Shown piece after piece: positions 1 through 7,339 of a DNA stretch of 10,000 nt. A model generated the notes under the pieces. The model did no database searches. It was not told the origin of the DNA and saw nothing but the letters and a program-made list of their open reading frames with translations. Position numbers and translations under genes: made by a program. Location of the stretch: contig CM060326.1 in assembly GCA_030674155.1 (NCBI GenBank), positions 17,819,065 to 17,829,064 on the forward strand. Direction: 5' to 3'. Source of the stretch: Stramonita haemastoma. Lineage: Eukaryota > Mollusca > Gastropoda > Neogastropoda > Muricidae. Positions within the stretch are counted from its first letter, which is position 1. Every line of letters starts with the position of its first letter.

Positions 1-40
1 ATCTATTATCCTCGAACAAAAGAATTTGCCTTGCCTTGCC
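1..40 (+). mobile_element. SINE family B 3' tail, cut by the window edge
   Basis: The sequence reads TATTATCCTCGAACAAAAG and then TTTGCCTTGCCTTGCC. It matches the 3' end of the better-preserved copy at 2013-2092 (TTATTATCCTCGAATAAA followed by TTGCC units). Only the terminal part is visible, because the window begins inside the element. It passes directly into a CT array. The family assignment comes from comparison within the window. Confidence 0.6.
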
Positions 41-89
41 TTCTCTCTCTCTCTCTACTCTTCCATCTCTCTCTCTCTCCTCCCTCTCT

Positions 90-128
<39 letters not shown>
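41..128. repeat. (CT)n microsatellite
   Basis: Nearly pure CT dinucleotides with a few TCC and ACT interruptions. The array begins where the TTGCC units of the SINE tail end, so it probably grew from that tail. Confidence 0.95.
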
Positions 129-130
<2 letters not shown>

Positions 131-228
131 GGATTGTGTGTTCTTAAATGCATACCTATATCTTCTTTTTTAAATCATAGGTTGAACTGTTGTTGGTGAT
201 TGTGTGGGTGGTATTGTTAAAATACATA

Positions 229-303
229 GTCCGTAATCAGGGCAAGGGGGGATGGAAAAAGTAATGTACATACTTACTCTGTAACCATTAAAAATAAACG
301 TAC
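229..303 (+). mobile_element. SINE family B-like 3' tail, diverged
   Basis: AGTCCGTAATCAGGGCAAGG opens a stretch that aligns with the tails at 1494 and 2013. They share a CC-TAATCAGGG near-palindrome, a GGGGATGGAAAAA block, a TACTTACTCTGTAACC block and a final AAAAATAAA. No tRNA-like head or core precedes it, so it is 5' truncated. ACTC/ATTC simple repeats follow (303-342). Confidence 0.6.
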
Positions 304-342
304 TCACTCATTCATTTATTATTCATTCATTCTCTCTCCAGA
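303..342. repeat. Short ATTC/ACTC-rich simple repeat
   Basis: Imperfect four-base units (ACTC, ATTC, ATTT, then TCTC) sit directly after the SINE tail. This resembles the start of a microsatellite at a retrotransposon 3' end. Confidence 0.6.
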
Positions 343-471
343 AAAAAAATTATACTCTAGAATGTCCGGATTTATCGGCATGATTTATGTGAGTTTGAAA
401 TAAAGTGTTTTCCGAAGTCGAGCAAAATAATGATCTTGGAATATCTACCATCAGAATGGTATTTTAGGGAT

Positions 472-534
472 ATAAATGATGTCATATATTCAAAACTAGA
501 TACGAAAGAATTCTTCGTGTGTAAGTTATTTTGT
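472..534 (+). repeat. Left copy of a 63/64-bp direct repeat flanking a truncated element
   Basis: The stretch from ATAAATGATGTCATATATTC to GTAAGTTATTTTGT recurs almost exactly at 767-830. The only visible difference is one extra G in the right copy (CGTGTGTAAG against CGTGGTGTAAG). The two copies bracket the element at 535-766, as target-site duplications do. A tandem or segmental duplication is the alternative, since 63 bp is long for a target-site duplication. Confidence 0.85.
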
Positions 535-766
535 AGCGACGCGCTCTTCCCGCGGAGACCAGCCCGAATTTCACGCAGAGAAATCTGCTGTGACGTAAAG
601 TGGTAATAAAAACAATTAATAGACAATTATAGTTACTAACTGACCGTTCGATAAAGATGTCTGTTACCGTCGTTAGTAAGAGACGTAGAAAGAATAATAT
701 TATAGGCACGGCAGTGTTGTACATGCACTGGGTCAGAGTAGGCACTACAGATTGAAAATAAAACTG
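535..766 (+). mobile_element. 5'-truncated composite SINE (family A tail plus ~140-bp unit)
   Basis: The first part (536-606) is the 3' domain of SINE family A: GCGACGCGCTC, then GCCCGAATTTCACGCAGAGA and AATCTGCTGTGAC. It matches 4389-4456. After a short A-rich spacer, 619-766 matches 4501-4644, running from CAATTATAGTTACTAACTGA to a final GAAAATAAAACTG. The head and core present at 4061-4388 are missing, as expected after incomplete reverse transcription. Because the flanking duplication brackets both parts, the 140-bp unit appears to have moved with the SINE tail. No protein is encoded; the minus-strand open frame shared by both copies simply reflects sequence identity. Confidence 0.75.
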
Positions 767-830
767 ATAAATGATGTCATATATTCAAAACTAGATACGA
801 AAGAATTCTTCGTGGTGTAAGTTATTTTGT
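767..830 (+). repeat. Right copy of the 63/64-bp direct repeat
   Basis: This partner of 472-534 begins immediately after the element ends in AAAACTG and stops at GTTATTTTGT. It fixes the 3' boundary of the inserted element at about 766. Near-identity of the copies implies a fairly recent event. Confidence 0.85.
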
Positions 831-863
831 GGGTGTCTTTAATGAACTCCCCTGAAACGGCGG

Positions 864-990
864 TCCTTTATGAATTTTAGTAAGAACAAAGAAGAGAACA
901 GCGTTCTTGCTGAAGGAGACAATTCAAAGCATGGGACGACAATCCTTTATGAATTTTAGTAGTTTTAAAGAAGGTAACAGTGTTTTTCAT
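864..990 (+). repeat. Decayed ~79-bp tandem duplication
   Basis: TCCTTTATGAATTTTAGTA occurs at 864-882 and again at 943-961, 79 bp apart. The following bases also resemble each other: AAAGAAGAGAACAGCGTTCTT against AAAGAAGGTAACAGTGTTTTT. Two diverged units are visible. No function is evident. Confidence 0.7.
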
Positions 991-1231
991 GGTCAGGGGA
1001 GGGAATTCTAGTCGTCGCACATTAGCGCAACATGAACCAATGGACATAGGTAAAATAAGATAAACGGACAGTACATCGTATTTTTAATACTTTTCCGAAC
1101 TTGTTTTTGAAAAAAAAAAAGTTGATTGTAGATGTTCTCTGTTCGTATAATAGACTATTGCTACCCTCATCCCGATACAAATGAAAAGGGAGTGAAAGAG
1201 GCTTTGTAAGTACATACCCTGCACACCCTGC

Positions 1232-1267
1232 ATGCAAATCTCTCGAGAGACTGCAGGCTATATAAAT
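1232..1267 (+). promoter_or_regulatory. Possible octamer/palindrome/TATA cluster
   Basis: A perfect octamer, ATGCAAAT (1232-1239), overlaps the edge of a perfect 12-bp palindrome, TCTCTCGAGAGA (1239-1250). TATATAAAT follows at 1259-1267. The order and spacing resemble a small animal core promoter, and an AGACTGATAGTCT hairpin lies near the expected start site. No transcript-like open frame follows, and such short motifs are common by chance in AT-rich DNA. This is inference only. Confidence 0.2.
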
Positions 1268-1493
1268 GAACGTTAAGACTGATAGTCTTCAGGCTGTTGA
1301 CAATTTAGTTTTATTTTTTTCAGGAAATGTGTGCATTTCTTTTCTTTCTTTCTCTTTTTTAACAGAAGGAGAGAACGTGTACCTGCAGTGACCTGTTCGT
1401 TTACTTACCGCTTGTTCCTTTATCTTACTAATTGTCAGATTGTTGTTTTGTAGTTGTGCTTTTTGCGAAGGCGTTCCTTCTTGATTTGCTGAT

Positions 1494-1569
1494 AGTCCCT
1501 AATCAGGGCAAGGGACGAGGAAAATAATTTATGCGAATGCTTACTGTCTGTAACTCCTTAGAAAATAAA
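1494..1569 (+). mobile_element. SINE family B-like 3' tail
   Basis: AGTCCCTAATCAGGGCAAGG opens the copy, followed by AATGCTTACTGTCTGTAACTCC and a final GAAAATAAAG. It aligns with 229-303 and 2013-2090. The CCCTAATCAGGG near-palindrome is conserved. The head and core are absent, and the tail enters a long CT array at once. Confidence 0.65.
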
Positions 1570-1643
<74 letters not shown>

Positions 1644-1700
1644 CTCTCTCTCTCTCTCCTCTCTCTACTCTCTCTCTCTCTCCTCTCTCTTCTCTCCCCT
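1570..1700. repeat. (CT)n microsatellite on a SINE tail
   Basis: About 130 bp of CT dinucleotides with scattered CCT and TTC interruptions begins directly after the AAATAAAG end of the SINE tail. The poly-Leu/Ser open frame across it (1531-1716) comes from the repeat and is not a gene. Confidence 0.95.
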
Positions 1701-2012
1701 TTTATCAAAATGTTAAGATTTGAATGACTTATTTTGTTATAGATGGTGGTGGATTGATGTTTTTCAGTCGTTTACCTCATTATATTCTTATGTTTGCTCT
1801 TTATTGCGCTTTTTTTTTCAAATCAAAATTTTCATTTGATTCTTACTTCTTATTTCAATTTCTGAACGCGTGCCTTTAAAAAATTACCTTATTTAACGTA
1901 TTGCTTTCTTATTTCTTGTCTGTTGTTTGCTACTTGGCATGGTTTCTTGCTCTTGGTATTTGGATCATTATTATTGTTGTTGTTTAGTTAGAGTTTTTTT
2001 TTTTATCTTGAT
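1701..2012. other. Unique AT-rich DNA, nothing identified
   Basis: This stretch is T-rich with several T runs and no repeat family I recognise. It holds no open frame of note, RNA gene or motif cluster. Confidence 0.6.
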
Positions 2013-2087
2013 GTATCCCTAATAAGGGCGGGGACTGGATGTAAAAAAGCACACGACTGCTTATTTATTATCCTCGAATAAAAAAAT
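2013..2087 (+). mobile_element. SINE family B 3' tail
   Basis: The copy reads ATCCCTAATAAGGGCGGGGA, then CTGGATGTAAAAAAGCACAC, then GACTGCTTATTTATTATCCTCGAATAAA with no gap. It is the clearest plus-strand example of the tail shared with 1-40, 4648-4700 and 9183-9240, and of the reverse complements at 6789-6850 and 6941-7003. A GCAC..GTGC-type hairpin, imperfect here, precedes the terminal block. Such a hairpin may serve as the recognition site of a partner LINE reverse transcriptase. Confidence 0.75.
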
Positions 2088-2149
2088 TTGCCTTGCCTTG
2101 CCTTGCCTTGCCTTGCCTTGCCCTTGCCTTGCCTTGCCTTGCCTTGCCT
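2088..2149. repeat. (TTGCC)n pentanucleotide array
   Basis: About twelve TTGCC units, one carrying an extra C, extend from the SINE 3' end. The same TTGCC units, fewer in number, follow the tail at the left edge of the window. The pentamer therefore looks like the native 3'-terminal repeat of this SINE family, amplified here. Confidence 0.95.
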
Positions 2150-2253
2150 TCTCTCTCTCTCTCTCTCTCTCCTCCTCTCTCTCTCTCTCTCTCCTCCTCT
2201 CCTCCTCTCTCCTCTCTCTCTCCTCTCCTCTCCTCCTCTCTCTCTCTCTCTCT
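2148..2253. repeat. (CT)n with CCT interruptions
   Basis: An all-pyrimidine tract of about 105 bp made of CT dinucleotides broken by CCT. It is nearly the reverse complement of the (GA)n at 2418-2502, so the two can pair as arms of a large inverted repeat. It also has mirror symmetry suited to triplex DNA. Confidence 0.95.
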
Positions 2254-2269
2254 CGTGTGCACACGCTTT

Positions 2270-2703
<434 letters not shown>

Positions 2704-2745
2704 GCAAAATGCTTTACCAAAAGACACGAGACAGAGACAGAGACA

Positions 2746-3040
2746 AGAGAGCTGACATGAACCAGGATGTTGACATCCCCGCTAGCCTAATCTGGACTAA
2801 GGAGGTGGCTATGGGGACACAGCGATCGGCTTAGAGTGTGACAGACGGAGACCAAAACACAGAACAAAAAAGAAAAGAGAAGAGATAACAGCAGTAGGTA
2901 GGTAGTTGTCTTTTGTCGCAAAATATCAAACTGGACATAGCTTTTAAGCTTATCTTCTCCTCCTCCACCTTCCTCCTCCTCTTTTCCTCTCATGTGTCTC
3001 TCTTTTCTCTTCATAAAAAAGACACACAGACAAGACTAGA
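2746..3040. other. Short unique segment between microsatellites
   Basis: About 300 bp of mixed composition, with a CTCCTCCT-rich piece at 2955-3010. I see no gene, no SINE fragment and no clear regulatory site. Confidence 0.55.
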
Positions 3041-3079
3041 CGGACATACAGGACAGGTACAGATACAGGGACAGGCACA

Positions 3080-3267
3080 GATATACAGACAGACAGACAG
3101 ATAGGTAGACAGACACACACATACATGAGCACGTGCGTGCGCATGCACGTACACACACACACATGCACACGCATACACACGCCTTTTCACGCACACATAC
3201 ATACACACATATAGACACTCATAAAGACACTCATAAAGACACATAAACACACACATGCATGCACACA

Positions 3268-3283
<16 letters not shown>
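3080..3283. repeat. Degenerate ACAG / (CA)n region
   Basis: ACAG units (3083-3103) lead into CA-rich DNA with ATAC, GCAC and TGCA variants. A near-perfect 15-bp tandem (ACACTCATAAAG units) lies at about 3214-3245. Confidence 0.85.
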
Positions 3284-3298
<15 letters not shown>

Positions 3299-3325
3299 GC
3301 GCGCGCGCGCACACACTCACACACA
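3284..3325. repeat. (CG)n run inside (CA)n
   Basis: An uninterrupted CG run spans 3284-3310, inside a purine-pyrimidine alternating stretch from about 3247 to 3316. Such pure CG runs are unusual in CpG-methylating animal DNA, where they decay to TG/CA. Confidence 0.95.
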
Positions 3326-3370
3326 CTACACTACACTACACTACACTACACTACACTACACTACACTACA
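3326..3370. repeat. (CTACA)9 pentanucleotide array
   Basis: Nine perfect CTACA units directly follow the CA array. The pentamer probably arose from CA repeats by a C-to-T change and then expanded. Confidence 0.97.
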
Positions 3371-3486
3371 CATATTTATATCATCTGACTTTCACAACAG
3401 CAACTTTCATGGTGATTTTTTTTTTTTTACCAGAGTGTATTCTGCTGAGTAAGCAAAATCTGAAGATTGAAGAGGTGTCACTTAGG

Positions 3487-3489
<3 letters not shown>

Positions 3490-3555
<66 letters not shown>

Positions 3556-3580
3556 TGTGTGTGTGTTGGCTGTGTGTGTA

Positions 3581-3651
<71 letters not shown>
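3490..3651. repeat. (GT)n microsatellite, interrupted
   Basis: About 160 bp of GT dinucleotides with interruptions near 3549, 3567-3571 and 3580. It is the reverse complement in type of the CA array at 3255-3325, with about 165 bp between them. Confidence 0.97.
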
Positions 3652-3652
<1 letters not shown>

Positions 3653-4060
3653 GCCAGTTACCACAGTATTTTGATAAGAATGGAGCACTCTGATCAGCGT
3701 GCCTCCACAAAACTAGTCTGTCATTTCCTCCCTGGGCGATGCTAGGGGGGAGCGGGGGGGGGGGGGGGGGGGTAGGGGCTGTCAATATATAAATACCATC
3801 CCCACCTTCTGGAAATTCTGTGCTCGAAATTCCCTCTTTTCTATCCCTCTCTTTGTTCTTTTTTTTTTCACCTTCCCGTCACCCCTTTCTTATCCCATTT
3901 TTTCCTGTATTCTTGGTCCATTCTCCTGCAAAGTTTCTTTTTTTCAAAGAAAGACTGCAAAAAATAACAAGTCTCTATCATGCTGAAGTGGGATGTTCTG
4001 GGCTTGACTTCTCAGGTGCTTAACGACAGTGCAACGCATTTTCCCTTCATATTATGACAG
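3652..4060. other. Unique segment with a G19 run, no gene
   Basis: GC-moderate DNA (3652-3745) is followed by a G6 run and an uninterrupted G19 run (3754-3772). A T/C-rich stretch (3820-3940) and unremarkable DNA lead up to the SINE head. The 67-codon frame at 3820-4023 is low-complexity Phe/Ser/Leu and is not supported as a gene. Confidence 0.6.
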
Positions 4061-4196
4061 GTGGATCGGTGGTCTTGAGGTAACGCACCTGTCTAGAGAG
4101 CGAAGAGTCCGGGTCGGAGTTTGCGGTGGTTCGAATCCCGTTTGGGCTCGAAGCTTTTCCCCATCCATTAGACCATGAGTGGTGGTCTGGGCGCTA

Positions 4197-4227
<31 letters not shown>

Positions 4228-4502
4228 CGTGTATTACATATCATTATTTAGCGTACTTAAAAGAACACATGGCAACAAGAGGGTTGTTGTTGGCAAAATT
4301 CTGTAAAAAAACCACTCTGATAGGGAAACAAATACAGTTACAGACAGGAAAAAGAAAAAAACAGGAGATGGTTGGCGCTGCACTTGTGGCGACGCACTCT
4401 CCCCGGGGAGAGTAGCCCGAATTTGACGCAGAGAAATCTGCTGTGACATAAAGTGGTAATAAATAAATAAATGAGAGATAAATAAATAAATGATAAATAA
4501 AC
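4061..4502 (+). mobile_element. SINE family A, near full length
   Basis: A tRNA-like head starts near 4061. An A-box-like TGGTCTTGAGG lies at 4070-4080 and a perfect B box, GGTTCGAATCC, at 4128-4138. These are the two internal RNA polymerase III promoter elements. Their spacing (58 bp) exceeds a normal tRNA, which suggests a small internal insertion. The conserved core follows at 4199-4234 (CTTTCGGATGAGACGATAAA), then a body with GTTGGCAAAATTCTG, and a 3' domain at 4389-4456. The end is a TAAA-rich tail. Related SINEs are known in molluscs; I cannot name the exact family without a Repbase or Dfam search. Confidence 0.8.
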
Positions 4503-4644
4503 AATTATAGTTACTAACTGAGCGTTCGATGAAGATGTCTGTTACTGTCGTTAGTAAGAGACGTAGAAAGACTAATATCATAGGCACGGCAGTGTTGTAC
4601 ATGCATTGGGTCAGAATAGGCACTACAGATTGAAAATAAAACTG
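4503..4644 (+). mobile_element. ~140-bp unit linked to the SINE A tail
   Basis: This unit matches 619-766 at the great majority of positions, from CAATTATAGTTACTAACTGA to GAAAATAAAACTG. In both places it directly follows the SINE A 3' domain. It may be a 3' extension of a longer SINE, the end of a partner LINE, or DNA transduced in a source copy. It shows no open frame of its own on the plus strand. Confidence 0.7.
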
Positions 4645-4647
4645 CAG

Positions 4648-4745
4648 ACACACGGGGACTGGATGTAAAAGAAGCACATGAGTGCTTATTCCATTCGCCT
4701 CCATATAACAGACTAAATAATAAATAACTGAATAAATAAAGAAAG
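4648..4745 (+). mobile_element. SINE family B 3' tail abutting the composite element
   Basis: ACACACGGGGACTGGATGTA is followed by a perfect hairpin, GCACATGAGTGC (4673-4684), then TTATTCCATTCGCCTCC and an AAATAAATAA-rich tail. It matches the end of the family B copy at 9041-9290, including the preceding ACACA. It starts within a few bases of the end of the composite element, and no family B head or core is seen. Confidence 0.7.
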
Positions 4746-4801
4746 AAATAAACACAGGAGCTGGAACTAAGGCTTTTGTGGCTGGTGACTTTGTGTCGAC
4801 T

Positions 4802-4832
4802 ATTGCTGCTGCTGCTGCTGCTGCTGCCGCTA
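4802..4832. repeat. (TGC)n trinucleotide repeat
   Basis: About eight TGC units with one TGCCGC change. A similar short TGC/TGT tract lies at 7984-8050. Confidence 0.9.
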
Positions 4833-4873
4833 CTAGCGATAGTATTGATATTCATTATGATAACTTTTTTAAT

Positions 4874-4999
4874 TATAATAATAATAATAATAAAATAATA
4901 ATAATAATAATAATATAATAATAATAATAATAATCATAATAATCATAATAATCATAATAATAATAATCATAATAATCATAATAATCATAATAATAATAC
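4874..4999. repeat. (ATA)n with a higher-order ATAATCATA pattern
   Basis: The array is ATA trinucleotides. Within 4930-4990 a C interrupts at 4935, 4944, 4953, 4968, 4977 and 4986. The spacing 9, 9, 15, 9, 9 means a three-unit block was itself duplicated with a 33-bp period. Confidence 0.95.
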
Positions 5000-5340
5000 T
5001 GATAAAAGAAGAAGTTGTGTAGCACCATTATCTTGTGCAACAACAACAACAACAACAAAACAAAAAAGAAAGAAAGAGGGAATTCCACGCACAGATTTCC
5101 CAGAAGGTGGAGATGCTATTTATACTGCAGCCCTCCCCCCCCCCCTCTCTCCCCGGTTTCTTCACTAGGGAAGAATGAAACTGAGGGTGTGCGCATGGAA
5201 AGATGGGGATATGGGGCTACGGGGCTACAAAGAGTGGAATCAGCAGTGCTGGGACATCACAAAAGTGTCATCACGCACAGCCATCCCATTCTCCACGCAC
5301 CCCATTCCCATAATATCATAGCCATTTCCCTCTCCCCAAT
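5000..5340. other. Unique segment with short AAC and C-rich tracts
   Basis: It contains (AAC)n at about 5039-5057, a C10 tract near 5135 and a GGGGCTAC direct repeat near 5212-5226. The 111-codon plus-strand frame (5015-5350) begins in the AAC repeat and has no recognisable domain. I do not call it a gene. Confidence 0.55.
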
Positions 5341-5600
5341 AAAGAGATAGCTAAAAGAACAAATAAACCAATGAATAAAGAATTAGAAATAAATAACAAA
5401 CAGATATCTAAAGATATAAACAAAAAAAGCAAACAAACACAAATAAACAAATAAATAAAGGAGTAAATAACTAAAACTTCAAACCAAAAAAAGACGAATT
5501 ACAAAAAAAAGAAAAAAAATAACAAAAAGAAAACAAAACAAAGAAAACAATAAACGAAGCAAAACAAACCGACCAAAAAAACCCCTCGAGTTTAAAAAAA
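5341..5600. repeat. A-rich low-complexity DNA
   Basis: AAAT, CAAA and AAAAAG motifs dominate the whole stretch with no fixed period. It could be an aged retrotransposon A-tail region, but no element body is recognisable upstream. Confidence 0.8.
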
Positions 5601-5875
5601 ATGAAAAAGGTTTCTACAGCATATATAGTGAGTGTATTTTTCCTTTCCCAAATCGGATCACCGCCAGGACTAGTATAGACAGACAGAAGCCGAATGAAGG
5701 GGGCTGATACAGCTAGGGATAGGCCTACCACCCTTTGCCCTCCATCCTCCCAAAATGACAGCAGCCGTGGTGATAGAGGCAGCGAGACCAGAACAACAGG
5801 ATTCTGAGAGGGTCACGATCTTGCCAAGCCAAGAACTAAGAATCGCTCCTGATCTTCTTTATTGCACAGATAAGA
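5601..5875. other. Unique segment, nothing identified
   Basis: Mixed-composition sequence without a repeat match, RNA gene or persuasive open frame. Confidence 0.5.
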
Positions 5876-6030
5876 GGAGGGGAGAAGAATGAGGCTTTGG
5901 GGTTGGGGTGGTGGGTAGGAGGTAAGGGAAGGAGGAGAAAAGAGGTGGTGGTGGTGGTGGTGGGGGTAATGGGGGTTGAGACTGGTGCGTGTGGGGTGGT
6001 GTGGGGTGGGGGTGGGAGTGGGTGTCTTTT
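5876..6030. repeat. G-rich GGT/GGGGT low-complexity tract
   Basis: GGTGGTGGTGGTGG (about 5944-5962) and GGGGTGGTGTGGGGTGGGGG (about 5993-6012) lie in strongly G-biased DNA. Several runs of three or more G lie close together, so G-quadruplex folding on the plus strand is plausible. Confidence 0.85.
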
Positions 6031-6174
6031 CATCAACGGTTTTGTGAAGAGCTGTCAGTCTTTTGCGTCGCATCACGCAATGGGTTCAAACTGGTCACAG
6101 GAGGAGGTGTGATTTTCAATCTGGGTGGCTAGACACGTATCAGGCCTGTCCCCCCTTCCCTTTCCTCCTTATCC

Positions 6175-6301
<127 letters not shown>

Positions 6302-6680
6302 TTCCTATAATGATGATATTATTTTAGGGTACCCCCCCTTTTTTTTTAGCCTTGACCAAAAAAGATGTTTCGGTTTTCAACGTAAACAAAGTGTTTAGGT
6401 CTAGGATTAAAATAACATGTTATAAAGTGTAGCAACATCATAATGCAGGCTCTACCACCATCATTATGGTTTTGTTATTCCTTTAATATGTGTGTTTGGA
6501 GTCATCCTTCACCATTATAGGGGGGATGGGGAGGTGGGGTGCAGGGTAGGGGATGGTGGGTAGGGGATGGGGGAGAGTCTGAAGTCTTATGTATGACTGG
6601 CCATGATATTGTTATGGGCATGCACATACGTTATTTTCCCATCCAGTGTGCACTTAAAAATTTACTGTGTCTCCCAGGTA
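6302..6680. other. Unique segment, nothing identified
   Basis: It holds a C7T9 junction near 6330-6348 and a G-rich piece at 6519-6572. No gene or element body is seen. Confidence 0.5.
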
Positions 6681-6681
6681 C

Positions 6682-6850
6682 AATGCGATTTATTTATTTA
6701 TTTAAATATACAGCTATCTATTTATTTGGTTATTTATTTATTCATATATTCATCTATCTATCTATTTTTTTGTTTATCTATTCTTTGATTTCGAGGATAA
6801 AGGAATAAATACTCACATGCATTTTTCTTTTTTTTTATATTAAGTCCTCA
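6682..6850 (-). mobile_element. Second SINE family B tail (minus strand)
   Basis: On the minus strand, from about 6850, it reads TGAGGACTTAATATAAAA, then GTGAGTATTTATTCC, TTTATCCTCGAAATC and AAAGAATAGATAAAC. A TAAA/ATAGA-rich tail continues to about 6682. It matches the tail of the adjacent full copy ending near 6855 and lies directly downstream of it in the same orientation. It may be a separate truncated insertion or a duplicated 3' end of one element. Confidence 0.7.
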
Positions 6851-6854
6851 CTTA

Positions 6855-7311
6855 ATAAATCTATCTATTTTTAGTTTCTTTGTTTATTCAGTTAATCATA
6901 TATACATCTATTTTTGTTTGTTTATCTACTTTCTTTGATTTCGAGGATAATGGAATAAGCACTGAAGTGCATTTACAAATTTTTTGTTTACATTCAGTCC
7001 TCACGTATAGGCTTTTGCAAAATTTGTCACATGTTTCCCACACCAGCACAAAAGGGCCTACTCTTCAAAAAGGCGGGTCAGACTTTAACGTGTGCTCAAG
7101 ATGTTCTGCATACATTCGCACACATGACCCTCTGTTTGTAGTTTCATCAGAAACACTTTCGGAGGAGCGCAGTCGACACAGATGTTAACTCCTGGGGGAA
7201 AATTCCATTGAACGGACGTCTTGGGGAGACTCAAACCCCAGTTTGAACCCGGGCTGTCAGATCGCGAGCACAACGTACAAGCTTTCTAACCACCAGACCA
7301 TCCTGTCCCCC
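6855..7311 (-). mobile_element. SINE family B, full length (minus strand)
   Basis: On the minus strand the head starts near 7309. An A-box-like TGGTCTGGTGG spans 7300-7290 and a B-box-like GGTTCAAACTG spans 7249-7239, 51 bp apart as in a tRNA-derived polymerase III promoter. The core (about 7153-7080) reads TTTCTGATGAAACTACAAAC and CATGTGTGCGAATG, matching 9041-9110. The middle has GGGAAACATGTGACAA, also seen at 9150-9169. The tail (about 7003-6941) carries a perfect GCACTTCAGTGC hairpin and TTATTCCATTATCCTCGAAA. The B box has drifted from consensus, so this copy is probably silent. No protein is encoded. Confidence 0.8.
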
Positions 7312-7339
7312 CATGATGAGTGAGATAGAGCACAAGTTT

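Larger units (their letters stand above)
831..1493. other. Mostly unique AT-rich DNA, no gene seen
   Basis: Apart from the 79-bp duplication and a promoter-like cluster near 1232-1267, I see no repeat family and no convincing coding sequence. The only open frame of note, 71 codons on the minus strand (1022-1237), has no recognisable domain and crosses an A10 run, so I treat it as chance. Confidence 0.6.

Noticed and set aside
1022..1237. 71-codon minus-strand frame in unique DNA
   Set aside because: Its length fits chance expectation, it contains a Phe tract from an A10 run, and it shows no recognisable motif.
2088..2149. CRISPR-like or telomere-like array of TTGCC
   Set aside because: There are no spacers, and the unit is neither the TTAGGG nor the TTAGG telomere repeat. 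It is a plain pentanucleotide extension of a SINE tail.
4061..4150. A genuine tRNA gene
   Set aside because: A and B boxes are present, but their spacing is too long, no convincing acceptor stem is visible, and the SINE core and tail follow directly.
4234..4855. Minus-strand frames of 86-173 codons over the SINE, partly matching the minus-strand frame at 482-745
   Set aside because: The shared protein string exists because both loci carry the same SINE A tail and 140-bp unit. The transcribed strand of the element is plus, as the A and B boxes and A-rich tail show.
5015..5350. 111-codon plus-strand frame
   Set aside because: It starts in an AAC repeat, includes a C-run-derived Pro stretch, and has no recognisable domain.
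7239..7309. A minus-strand tRNA gene
   Set aside because: The B box has drifted from consensus and the sequence continues into the SINE B core and tail; it is a SINE head.
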